In this document: positions 54,480 to 63,600 of the stretch, piece by piece
How positions within the stretch are numbered: position 1 is the stretch's first letter
Layout: each line of letters begins with the position of its first letter
NCBI RefSeq assembly: GCF_022346885.1
Contig: NZ_JAKRNK010000005.1
Span: forward strand, 310,001 to 374,000
Direction of reading: 5' to 3'
DNA from: Paenibacillus sp. ACRRX
Lineage (GTDB): Bacteria > Bacillota > Bacilli > Paenibacillales > Paenibacillaceae
Length of the DNA stretch: 64,000 nt
Position numbers and translations under genes: made by a program
The notes under the pieces: generated by a model
The model's input: the letters and a program-made list of their open reading frames with translations, nothing else
The model's database searches: none
What the model was told of the DNA's origin: nothing

Positions 54480-55652
54480 TTGTCATTAAAATGGAATGCC
54501 TTGATATCGCCTGTTATTTTGGATTTGCCGCCCTCTGGCATCCGGCGTTTTTTCGATCTGGCTACAGAGGTAACAGGCATCATCTCGCTTGGTGTGGGCG
54601 AGCCAGACTTTGTTACGCCGCGATTGATCCGAGAATCGGCTTGTTATTCTCTGGAGAAAGGGTATACGATGTATACGGCAAATGCAGGTCTGCTGGAGCT
54701 CCGTGAAGAGATTTCCAGCCATCTGCAGGATAACTATAGCGTTCAATACGAACCACGAGACGAGGTATTGGTCACGGTTGGTACCAGTGAAGCGTTGGAT
54801 CTGGCGCTGCGCGCCATCATATGTCCTGGTGATGAGGTGCTTATCCCGGAGCCGTGCTACGTATCATACTCTTCTTGCACCATTATGGCGGGAGGCGTGC
54901 CCGTTCCGATTCGCACTACGGCGGAACAGCATTTTCAACTAACAGCAGAGCAGGTAGAAGCGGCGATTACTCCGCGTACCAAAGCAATCATCATCAATTA
55001 TCCGAACAATCCGACTGGGGCCATTATGGGAAAAGTCGAGCTTGAGCGAATTGCTGCCGTCGTGCAGCAGCACGGTCTGATCGTGCTTTCTGACGAAGTA
55101 TACGATAAGTTAACTTATGAAGGAACACATACTTGCTTTGCAGCACTTCCCGGTATGAAGGATTACACCATTCTGCTCAATGGTTTCTCCAAAGGATACG
55201 CCATGACCGGTTGGAGACTCGGTTATGTGTGCGGCAACCGCGAGGTGATCGCAGCCATGACCAAGATCCATCAATATACGATGCTGTGTGCGCCGATTAC
55301 AGCCCAGAAAGCTGCCATTGATGCGCTGAGACGAGGTCAGGATGATATTACGACGATGGTCGATTCATACAATCAACGTAGAAGATTGGTAGTCAAAGGC
55401 TTGTCTGACATTGGCTTGCCATGCTTTGAACCAAAAGGAGCGTTCTACGCCTTCCCTTCTATTACACATACAGGCCTTTCCTCCGAGCAGTTTGCAGAGC
55501 GAGTATTAAGGGAAGCTAAAGTTGCCGTTGTGCCAGGCAATGCGCTAGGTGCAAGCGGCGAGGGGCATATCCGTATCTCCTATGCCTCTTCAACAGAAAA
55601 TCTCGTAGAAGCACTGGATCGAATCGGGAAGTTTATGAAGTCGGTTCTCTAG
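54480..55652 (+). CDS. Class-I PLP aminotransferase (AlaT/PatA-like), T-box controlled
   Basis: About 390 residues. The frame opens at a TTG at 54459, but I prefer the TTG at 54480 (MSLKWNALISPV) because GAGAAGG lies 12 bases ahead and family members begin there; the start is uncertain. Motifs: LDLPPSGIRRFFDLA, ISLGVGEPDFVTP, GTSEALDLALRA, INYPNNPTGAIM, VLSDEVYDKLTY, PLP lysine in LNGFSKGYAMTGWRLGY, and the substrate-carboxylate Arg in GHIRISYA. Closest to the Bacillus AlaT (YugH)/PatA group, which transaminate alanine or aromatic and N-acetyl-diamino acids. The T-box leader ties expression to one amino acid pool. Whether it serves the adjacent pathway or primary metabolism is open. Confidence 0.88.
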   Translation: MSLKWNALISPVILDLPPSGIRRFFDLATEVTGIISLGVGEPDFVTPRLIRESACYSLEKGYTMYTANAGLLELREEISSHLQDNYSVQYEPRDEVLVTVGTSEALDLALRAIICPGDEVLIPEPCYVSYSSCTIMAGGVPVPIRTTAEQHFQLTAEQVEAAITPRTKAIIINYPNNPTGAIMGKVELERIAAVVQQHGLIVLSDEVYDKLTYEGTHTCFAALPGMKDYTILLNGFSKGYAMTGWRLGYVCGNREVIAAMTKIHQYTMLCAPITAQKAAIDALRRGQDDITTMVDSYNQRRRLVVKGLSDIGLPCFEPKGAFYAFPSITHTGLSSEQFAERVLREAKVAVVPGNALGASGEGHIRISYASSTENLVEALDRIGKFMKSVL

Positions 55653-55790
55653 AGGAAAATCGTTCTGCTATTCTGCCATATCAACAATCAGACAGCCCTA
55701 TTCAACAATATTCATATTGTATATACGATAAGAAGTTATTGCTCATTTTACCGAATAGAGCTTGGAATTTCAACTACTTCATAATATCCT

Positions 55791-55822
55791 AACAAGCCTG
55801 TCGCCATCTGCGGCAGGCTGTT
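55791..55822. terminator. Bidirectional terminator between aminotransferase and AraC gene
   Basis: AACAAGCCTGTCGC, a short loop, GCGGCAGGCTGTT, then CGTTTT on the plus strand. It lies between two convergent genes, 140 bases after the aminotransferase stop and 25 bases after the AraC-type gene. Confidence 0.6.
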
Positions 55823-55847
55823 CGTTTTGGGCGCAAATTCGCCCCTC

Positions 55848-56717
55848 TTATGCCAATGCAATCCCTTTGTTCTTACGATACGCGGTTGGCGCCATGTTCA
55901 TTCTAGACTGAAATACCCTAATAAAAGTTGGATAAGACTTGAACCCTGCTTCGTATGCAATGTCCGTAATTTTCATATCCGTACCAATAAGCAAATTGCA
56001 GGCATGGGCGATCCGAATACGTTCTAAGAATGAATAATAGTTCTCCCCAACAACCTGCTTAAAGGATGCGCTTATATAGGACACGCTGTAATTGAACTGT
56101 CGGGCAAGCGTCTCCAGTGTAATATCCTCTTTAAAGTTCTGATACAAGTACGAAATAATCTCCCACATTCCCTTCAACGGCGCACCTTCGTGTACGCCCC
56201 CCTCTGACTGCACAGCAGCCTGCCGATAGCGGTCGAACAGTACAAACACCTGTACCAGCTTGGACAGAAACATCACACGACTCCAAGGCTTCTCCTCCTG
56301 CACTTCTTCATGCATTTGCTGCAGCAAAGGCAGCATTTCAGCCGCAGTCTGCTCGTCCAGCTTGTAGGTAGTATTGGCATCTGACTCAGCCTGCTTTAAC
56401 AATTGGTGCAGATCGAAGACGGTATCACCGCCAAAATACGCCTTGAGCCCGATCGCACCAACATACAGAAACAGCTCTTCCCCAGGCTCGATGTCTATCT
56501 CGTGTACTTGATGGGGAAACAGTAAAGTAAACGTGCCAGGTACCAGCTCTTTCTTCATGCCATTAATAATCTCTGTACCTCTGCCCTTAAAAGCATACGT
56601 ATACTCGATAAAGTGGTGAACATGCGCAGGTACTGGTACGCCAAGCTGATGTATTTTTAAAGTGAACGGGAATTCCCCATGAATCTCTTCGTCACCATGT
56701 AAATTGTATGGAAACAT
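55848..56717 (-). CDS. AraC-family regulator with N-terminal cupin
   Basis: About 289 residues; the ATG at 56717 has AGAGGA at 6 bases, unlike the ATG at 56738. The N-terminal cupin (1-100) contains PVPAHVHHFIEYTYAFKG and FPHQVHEIDIEPGEE (ligand pocket). The C-terminal part has two helix-turn-helix motifs (ITLETLARQFNYSVSYISASFK and ITDIAYEAGFKSYPTFIRVFQ; shown in part: LARQFNYSVSYIS, AYEAGFKSYPTFIR). Such proteins bind sugars and control carbohydrate genes. It is divergent from the GH92 gene, its most likely target. Confidence 0.88.
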   Translation of the reverse strand: MFPYNLHGDEEIHGEFPFTLKIHQLGVPVPAHVHHFIEYTYAFKGRGTEIINGMKKELVPGTFTLLFPHQVHEIDIEPGEELFLYVGAIGLKAYFGGDTVFDLHQLLKQAESDANTTYKLDEQTAAEMLPLLQQMHEEVQEEKPWSRVMFLSKLVQVFVLFDRYRQAAVQSEGGVHEGAPLKGMWEIISYLYQNFKEDITLETLARQFNYSVSYISASFKQVVGENYYSFLERIRIAHACNLLIGTDMKITDIAYEAGFKSYPTFIRVFQSRMNMAPTAYRKNKGIALA

Positions 56718-56827
56718 GATAAATCCTCTTTCTGTCATGCCTTTAAATGTGCCATCTGATGTTATTTATTTCGGGCTTGGCATTTCCTTTTCATTTTATC
56801 ATCAAAAGTGATAGATATTCTAAAAAA

Positions 56828-56856
56828 TTGATAGGTACACCTACCTGTTGTTATCT
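56828..56856 (+). promoter_or_regulatory. Candidate promoter of the GH92 gene
   Basis: TTGATA (56828-56833), a 17-base spacer and TTATCT (56851-56856), with a small inverted repeat (GGTACACC) just after the -35 box. The rest of the 325-base divergent gap shows nothing else convincing. Confidence 0.3.
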
Positions 56857-57042
56857 ACAATGAAGGTGCAACTTATGACAGCCTGCAATTATAAGCAAAC
56901 ACTAAACAAAGCAAAGTACAATAGTGTGCGAATTTGGGTGTGATTACATGGGTCGCGCTTCATGGCAATGAAAAGAAATGTCATGAATGGTTATGGATGT
57001 TATCCGCATAAAAGACTTTATTTTACTGAAGGAGCGATATAG

Positions 57043-59250
57043 ATGAGCTTGATCAAATATGTAAATCCGCTGCAAGGCACAGACTCCATTTATCCTTATT
57101 CAAATGGAAACACACTGCCGCTAATCTCGATGCCATTTGCCATGAACGCATGGGCGCCGCAAACAACCGAAGCCGGTGGCGGTTGGTGGTTCAGTCCGCA
57201 TCATAACCGTTTGGAAGGCATACGCGTCACACATCAGCCTAGCCCTTGGATTGGTGATTACGGCCATATGACCTTTATGCCGCAAACAGGGCCTTTAAAA
57301 GTGTGGGCGCCTGAGCGTTCTTCTTCGTTCCGCAAACAGGACATGATCGTCCGTCCTGATTACTTTAAAGTTCGCCTGCTTCGTTATCAGACGACGATGG
57401 AACTTGCGCCAACTGAGCGCTGCTCCAGCATTCGCCTGTCTTACGACCGTCGCGATGAAGCCCGCTTTATTTTGTCGCCGTTCCCAGGCGAATCAGCAAT
57501 GCTGATCGATCCGGCTAACAGCACATTGACAGGCTATACGACTGCCAAAGCTGGCGGAACGCCTGACAACTATCGCATGTATTTTGTTGTGAAGTTTAAC
57601 TGTCCAATCGATGCTGCTAATAGCGGTTTATCCGATAACGACAATAAGCCGGTCGCTTCTTTGATGGGCATGGGTGAACGCATGGGCGCACATGTTGGTC
57701 TCGTCCTGCCTGAGAATGGCATTGTCGAGGTTAATATCAGTACATCCTTCATCAGCCAAGAACAGGCCTTTACGAATCTGGATCGTGAAATTGGCGCACG
57801 CAGCTTTGATGAAGTGCACCAATTGGCAACAGCCGCTTGGGAAAAACAGCTCGGTGTCATTGAAGTCGAAGACCAAAGTGAAGACAAACTAAAAACTTTC
57901 TATACTTGCTTGTATCGCACATCGCTATTTCCGCATGCGATTCACGAATACGATGCTGAAGGCAAGCAGATTCACTACAGTCCGTACAATGGCAAGATCG
58001 AAGCAGGCCCGTTGTTTGCAGACATCGGCTTCTGGGATACTTACCGTACGTCATTCCCGTTATATAACCTGCTCTATCCTTCCTTTGTTAATGAAATGAT
58101 GCAGGGTTGGGTAAATGCATATAATGAGGCTGGTTGGATGCCAAAATGGGCCTCCCCAGGCGAACGCAGCATGATGCCGGGCACACTGATTGACGTCTCT
58201 TTTGCAGATGCAATCGTGAAAGGCAATACGGATTTTGACGTAGAGGCAGCATTTGAAGGCTTGCTTAAGCACGCTACAACGGTATCTGAGGACAACCGAT
58301 ATGGTCGCAAAGGCATGGGTGAATACTTGAAATTCAACTATATGCCAGCCGATATTCATACACATGAAAGTGTATGCAATACGCTGGACTACGTATATGG
58401 TGATTTCTGTGTAGCGCAAATTGCAAAACATCTTGGCCGTGAAGCAGATTACGAGCAGCTGATGGAACGGGCAAAAAATTATAAAAACCTGTACGATCCA
58501 TCTGTTGGCTTTATGCGCGGCAAGCTGCAAGATGGCAGTTGGTTGGAACCGTTTGATCCAACGTTATGGGGCGGACCTTACACAGAAGGCGGCGCTTATC
58601 AGAGCAGTTGGGCAGTTCAGCATGACTTCCTCGGACTCGCTGAGCTAATGGGCGGTCGTGCAGGCGGTAAAGAACGTCTGGATGCGCTGTTTGCCGCAGA
58701 CCCAGCGTTCAAAGTCGGTTCCTACGGCTTCGAGATTCACGAGATGTCCGAGATGGCGATGATCGATTTTGGCCAATTTGCAATCAGCAATCAGCCAAGT
58801 TTCCATTTCCCGTACATCTACACGGCGCTGGGCTACCCAGCCTTGACGCAGCAATGGGTGCGCAAGACGATGGACGAGTTGTTCAGCTCCCGTCCTGACG
58901 GCTTGCCTGGTGACGAGGACAACGGCAGCTTGTGCGGCTGGTACGTATTCGGTGCCATGGGCTTGTACCCGCTCAGCCCTGGTGTCCCTGAATACGTGAT
59001 CGGTACGCCGTACTTCGATAAGATGACCGTTCATCTGGAAAGCGGCAAGCAGATCGTCATTCAAGCGGACAATAATTCCGCGGACAACAAGTACGTTGCT
59101 GGCGTCAAGCTGAACGGCACGGACGTTGAGAAGCTGTACTTCACGCACGAGCAGCTGACGGCTGGCGGCACGATCCAGTTCAGTATGAGCGACAAAGCGC
59201 AAGCGGAAGTGGCCGAGATCGAGAAGCTGCCTTACTCGATGTCGAAGTAA
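57043..59250 (+). CDS. GH92-family glycosidase (alpha-mannosidase type)
   Basis: 735 residues, full length for GH92. The N-terminal beta-sandwich begins with VNPLQGTDS..YPYSNGNTLPLISMPFAM. The catalytic (alpha/alpha)6 barrel contains GFWDTYRTSFPLYNLL, GWMPKWASPGERSMMPGT and GAYQSSWAVQHD; NQPSFHFPYIYTALG and GLPGDEDNGSLCGWYVFGAMGLYPL are family landmarks (shown: NQPSFHFPY, GDEDNGSLCGWY), the latter with the Asp/Glu of the Ca2+-dependent inverting mechanism. There is no signal peptide, so it probably acts in the cytosol on imported mannosides. GGAG precedes the ATG. Probably regulated by the divergent AraC protein. Confidence 0.9.
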   Translation: MSLIKYVNPLQGTDSIYPYSNGNTLPLISMPFAMNAWAPQTTEAGGGWWFSPHHNRLEGIRVTHQPSPWIGDYGHMTFMPQTGPLKVWAPERSSSFRKQDMIVRPDYFKVRLLRYQTTMELAPTERCSSIRLSYDRRDEARFILSPFPGESAMLIDPANSTLTGYTTAKAGGTPDNYRMYFVVKFNCPIDAANSGLSDNDNKPVASLMGMGERMGAHVGLVLPENGIVEVNISTSFISQEQAFTNLDREIGARSFDEVHQLATAAWEKQLGVIEVEDQSEDKLKTFYTCLYRTSLFPHAIHEYDAEGKQIHYSPYNGKIEAGPLFADIGFWDTYRTSFPLYNLLYPSFVNEMMQGWVNAYNEAGWMPKWASPGERSMMPGTLIDVSFADAIVKGNTDFDVEAAFEGLLKHATTVSEDNRYGRKGMGEYLKFNYMPADIHTHESVCNTLDYVYGDFCVAQIAKHLGREADYEQLMERAKNYKNLYDPSVGFMRGKLQDGSWLEPFDPTLWGGPYTEGGAYQSSWAVQHDFLGLAELMGGRAGGKERLDALFAADPAFKVGSYGFEIHEMSEMAMIDFGQFAISNQPSFHFPYIYTALGYPALTQQWVRKTMDELFSSRPDGLPGDEDNGSLCGWYVFGAMGLYPLSPGVPEYVIGTPYFDKMTVHLESGKQIVIQADNNSADNKYVAGVKLNGTDVEKLYFTHEQLTAGGTIQFSMSDKAQAEVAEIEKLPYSMSK

Positions 59251-59274
59251 ATTTCAGTATAAAGCATAAACGAG

Positions 59275-59320
59275 GAGATAGCGCTCCCTATCCTAATGGT
59301 AGGGCGCTATCTCTTTTTTT
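59275..59320 (+). terminator. Intrinsic terminator of the GH92 gene
   Basis: GAGATAGCGC..CCCTA, a 9-base loop, TAGGG.CGCTATCTC, then T7. It begins 25 bases after the GH92 stop. Confidence 0.92.
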
Positions 59321-59429
59321 ATATGTTGATAGCAGTTTTGTCTTTTCCACATATTCAGTTCGTTTACGCCATCGCTATTATGGATTACAGCTCATTAACC
59401 ATAAACAGTTTGATCATGCGACTTCATGT

Positions 59430-59627
59430 TTATTTGCCCCAATCTTGAGGGAGACTTAGTAGAACAACATCTTCTTGCAGCGATGAATAATAACTTTTCC
59501 CCATCTTAATTTTATTTTTCAACATCCATGCTTCAAGTGTAATTGAATCAAATTTCCATGTTTGAGCCTTACTCCATACTCCTAAAAAATTTACCAGAGC
59601 CATTAACTTGAAACCAAATGGTTTCAT
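59430..59627 (-). CDS. Doubtful small ORF, 65 residues
   Basis: The ORF encodes a Lys/Trp-containing 65-residue peptide (MKPFGFKLMALVNFLG...) that I do not recognise. No ribosome-binding site precedes the ATG. A TATAAT box lies directly before it, but with no spacing for a normal leader. The gap 59251-59796 otherwise holds the GH92 terminator and AT-rich DNA. It could be a remnant of a larger gene or chance. Confidence 0.25.
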   Translation of the reverse strand: MKPFGFKLMALVNFLGVWSKAQTWKFDSITLEAWMLKNKIKMGKSYYSSLQEDVVLLSLPQDWGK

Positions 59628-59796
59628 ATTATATCATATAATAAGCACACTAATAAGAAAGTTTGTATTTGATCGCGGTTAGCACGAATTTCAGAGCACC
59701 CATCCGTCATTTTTTAAATGATGGAACATGGAACATTCAACTGTAGCCACACTTCATCACCTTATTTTTCCACTACATTTAAAATGGAGGTTCATC

Positions 59797-60219
59797 ATGA
59801 CACAGCAGCAATCACTTCCCGATATTATCAAGACCATTACATTAAACGCCCCCATCCAAAAAGTGTGGGAGACCGTAGCCACTGGTGCAAATATCGCAGC
59901 CTGGTTTATGCCTAATGACTTCGAACCTGTGCTTGGGCATCCATTCTCGATTCACTCCCCTTACGGTGTGTCACCATGCAAGGTGACAGTAATTGACCCG
60001 CCGCACAAGCTGGAATTTACGTGGGGACCGGATTGGATCATTACATTTGAATTAAAGGAAGGCGCAGATGGCACGACAGAATTCACGCTTACCCACGGAG
60101 GATGGAAAGAAAATACCAGCACTGAAGTGGGTATGTCGCACGCTGAAGTTCGCAACCGGATGAACAACGGTTGGGAATCAGCTGTGCTGCCAAGATTGCG
60201 CGAATTGGTGGAGGCTTAA
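59797..60219 (+). CDS. AHSA1/SRPBCC-domain protein
   Basis: 140 residues from the ATG at 59797, which has GGAGG at 6 bases; the longer frame from 59728 lacks one. A START-like fold of the AHSA1 (activator of Hsp90 ATPase homologue) group: ITLNAPIQKVWETVATGANIAAWFM, FTWGPDWIITFELKE, and the C-terminal RMNNGWESAVLPRLRELV helix. Members bind small hydrophobic ligands; function is unknown. Coupled (TAATG) to the ArsR gene, a frequent pairing. Confidence 0.85.
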   Translation: MTQQQSLPDIIKTITLNAPIQKVWETVATGANIAAWFMPNDFEPVLGHPFSIHSPYGVSPCKVTVIDPPHKLEFTWGPDWIITFELKEGADGTTEFTLTHGGWKENTSTEVGMSHAEVRNRMNNGWESAVLPRLRELVEA

Positions 60220-60575
60220 TGACTTCCGCACCAAAACATGATGTCTTTCAAGCGATCGCCGATCCAACTCGGCGTAAGCTGCTGCGTCTGTTAGCGGATC
60301 AGGAGATGCCTGTCACTGCGATCAGCAGTCACTTTCCAATGAGTCGCACAGCCGTGTCGAAGCATTTGCGTGTGCTGGCAGAAGCAGGCCTTGTCAAAGA
60401 CAAGAAGATCGGTCGCGAGACGCGCTACCATCTGCAGCCGGAGCCGCTGCGCGAGCTCAAGGATTGGCTTGCTTATTACGAGCGCTTCTGGGATAACAAG
60501 CTGAACCTGCTAAAGCTGCTTGTAGAAGCAGACGACCTGGATAACATTAAGCCTACAAGGCCGAAGTCGCTGTAG
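60219..60575 (+). CDS. ArsR-family winged-helix repressor
   Basis: 118 residues from the ATG at 60219, sharing one base with the upstream stop (TAATG) and preceded by GGTGGAGG. Winged helix: VFQAIADPTRRKLLRLLADQ, the recognition helix MSRTAVSKHLRVLAEAGLV, and the wing RETRYHLQPEPL. It has no CxC metal motif, so it is the metal-free type usually paired with AHSA1 proteins, probably autoregulating the pair. Confidence 0.9.
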   Translation: MTSAPKHDVFQAIADPTRRKLLRLLADQEMPVTAISSHFPMSRTAVSKHLRVLAEAGLVKDKKIGRETRYHLQPEPLRELKDWLAYYERFWDNKLNLLKLLVEADDLDNIKPTRPKSL

Positions 60576-60592
60576 CCTATTGAAGGTATTAG

Positions 60593-60629
60593 AAAAAGGA
60601 CAGTCTCTACTCGCGAGACTGTCCTTTTT
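60593..60629. terminator. Bidirectional terminator, AAAAAGGACAGTCTC stem
   Basis: AAAAAGGACAGTCTC, a 7-base loop, GAGACTGTCCTTTTT. The symmetric A/T ends make it a terminator both for the AHSA1-ArsR operon and for the convergent Ig-like protein gene, whose stop is 40 bases away. Confidence 0.93.
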
Positions 60630-60668
60630 CTTGTGCCGAAGCCTTGTTGTTCATGACCCATTCCGTGC

Positions 60669-63600
60669 CTAATGCGGCACCTGTGCATCAAAGTCATCCC
60701 GACTTGACTTGTCACCATGGTAGAATATGATATCCCCATCTGACAGACTAAAGCGGTTACCATAAGGATCTGTGTAGCTGTTACGGTATCCTTCCAGCTG
60801 CCATTGGTTCATCAATGGTCCGTAGATGTACTGTAAATGCGGTGCATTTACGTTGCCGTCCCGGATCGATTCCAAGTTAAAGTTAACAACGATATAACCG
60901 TTACGCAGGAAAATGGGCGACTTCTCGTCCAGCTTGTTCTTCCGTCCATACTCTGCTAGGTTCGTCCCTCTCGACACCGCATACACGTCTGCTGGAAGAC
61001 TGTAGTCCCCGTACCATTTCTGCACCGAGGCATACGCCCGCTGGTAGTCAACTCCTGTTGGAATCTGTTTCGGACCAATCAACGTCCTCACCTGATAAGG
61101 AAGGATCATCCAATTGTACTTTCCAACGAGCGTCTTCTCCTTGGCTTTTCGGATATACTCCTGTACGAATTGCGTTCGGCTCATATGTCCGATCTGACCA
61201 AACGTGTAGTAGTGATCATAAATATACAAAGCCGTATCCGTCATTTCCTGCTCCGACACATTACGCATCCTGTCATTCAAGATGACATATCGTCGTTCCG
61301 TATCATCTGGCGATCCGATTCGCACAAACCGCTTGGTGTTCGAGTGGTAATACAAGTCTACCGCTTGGCGTTTCGTGCCTGTCTTGTCCACAAAGTAGAA
61401 ATTGGGCGTAATTCTAACGCCATCCTTGCTGTCGAACATATTCCCCTTTGACTTTAGCTCGAACTTAAAATGGTAACCTGTCTTAACAGCCACGTTCTTG
61501 TAGCCGCTATTGGGATGACTGCCTGGGGCTATGCTGAGCACATACGGATTGTTGTTGCCTCGCGGTTCACCATCGATATCCCCTTTGCCTACCCAATAGG
61601 AGGTTCCTTTTGGTGTTGTTCCATTGTTCTGGCGGAACACAGAGGACCAGTTATAATCGGCGATGTCCGTAATCTTGAAGTCGTACAGCCGTCCGATCAC
61701 TTCAATCGGAATCGTATCCGAAGCCCTGTGATGCTGCAAATCCGTATTGGCATTGCGCTGATCTGTCACATCTGACGGAGCATTCTCCGCCGTGCTCCGG
61801 AATTCGACCGTATAATCGCCTTCGTCTACCCACACCGGAAGAAAAAAGTCGGCCCGTTCCTGCGTAACTGGAATGGTAATCCAGGTCTGCTTCGGATAGA
61901 AAGTTCCTCGATCCGCCGTATACACGTCAAATGGGAACCGTACTTCTTTCATCCGGAAGTACTTGGCATAGTCCCGATTCCCGTACCCAGGGATATTGCG
62001 ATGCTGCCCGCTTGTTGGCATAAACACGGAAAACGGTCGATCCAGAATAAACGCGGCTCGATTGGGATTCGGCTTAGTCTTCTGATTGTGCGGCTTGTCA
62101 TCCGTGGCTTTCGCATAAATAACGACAGGCGTGTGGACAGTGACCGTGTTCATGCCGTTAATGTCAAAGCTCTTGTCTGCCCCACCTTTAATGTTGCCTG
62201 GGATGAGCTCGTAATAGATCTTGCCTGTTGTAGGTTGATTCAGTTTATTAACAAGTGTGTTACTAATGACCAATCTATCTTTATATAGGACGTTCTCATC
62301 AATCATAACAGGCTGAGGTATTCCTATTGGTGTGGGTGCTGTCTTATCCACCAAATTATTATTCATGATCGTAGTTCCATTAAACACCACCTTATCATTA
62401 TTTACTTTGTTCTCCTTGACTTCTGCCTCTGCTTTTGATTTAAATAACGAGTCTTCTGTTGGTGTTAGGGGTTCAGTTGCCCCACCGGGTACAGTTTGCT
62501 TACCTAGATTGACCTTACCGCAAGGCTGCGGATGGACGTGGCTATCGACAGCCTCTTTGTTGTCCGATTCCAAATTCGGAGGTGTGTACCCTTGCGGATT
62601 TAGAGTTATTAAAGTACCGTATCCGCCCAGCGCATAATTAGACACGGTAGCACGATTCAATTTATAAACCTCAAGATTATCGATCTGCCAGTAGTTGTAC
62701 TCGCGTTTTATAACGATATTCTTCGTAACAGGGACATCAAGTTCCATAGGCTGAGCTGGTATTCCAGGCACTCCAGGCACTGTAGATGGAACTGCTGGAA
62801 TTGTCCATGTTTTATGATAAACTTTCGTTACAGTTACAGTGTATGTAACCTGCCCTGTCATATTGGCCCACTTGCTTTGATATAAATAATTCATCCCCAA
62901 TACATTTGCAAAGAGGCTTTCAGATGTAGGTATTCCCTGGTTTACATTAAATACTTCTGCTCCACGGTTATCAGCCCTTAACATCCCGGTCACTGATGGT
63001 ACCATTACCCCCTCAGAAGTTATACTCCTTTTACTCGGCGCACCTATAATGTATGTGCATTCTCCGTCTTCTTTAGGATCACAATCTTCCACTGTAACAG
63101 TGCTGGTTTTCAATTCGTCTATGTTTTGAGTAGGATCTTTAAAATGTGCGGTTATGGTGCTGCTTCCTTCAACTCCTTGTGAAGTAACTCTCCCTGATTG
63201 ATCGATTGAGACAATTGACTTATTAGAGCTACTCCAACTTAAATTCGTATGGGAAGTTAGATCATACGTTCTCCCATCCGCCTTAGTTAGATGGGCTTTT
63301 AGTTGAAACGTAGCGGCACCATCTGATACACAAAATTTATGAGAATCCACAGTTAGGCCAGGTTCTTGTGTAACTTTTATAATGGCATCATCAGATATCC
63401 GATATGTACCATTATCCCAAATAGCCCTTATTCTTACCGTTCCGGACTTTTGGCCCGTCACTTCACCTTTTGCATCAACCGTTGCAATTGATTCATCTTC
63501 TGAGGACCATTTCGTTTCTGAACGTGTTCGGATATCATACCAAATCCCCCATTCATCAGACCCCCATGCTTTAGTTCTCACACTGCCATTTAATTGTTTC

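Noticed and set aside
53269..55652. Bacilysin/anticapsin biosynthesis locus
   Set aside because: Only a BacA-like protein is present; BacB, BacC, BacD and BacG are absent, and the aminotransferases are AvtA- and AlaT-like rather than BacF.
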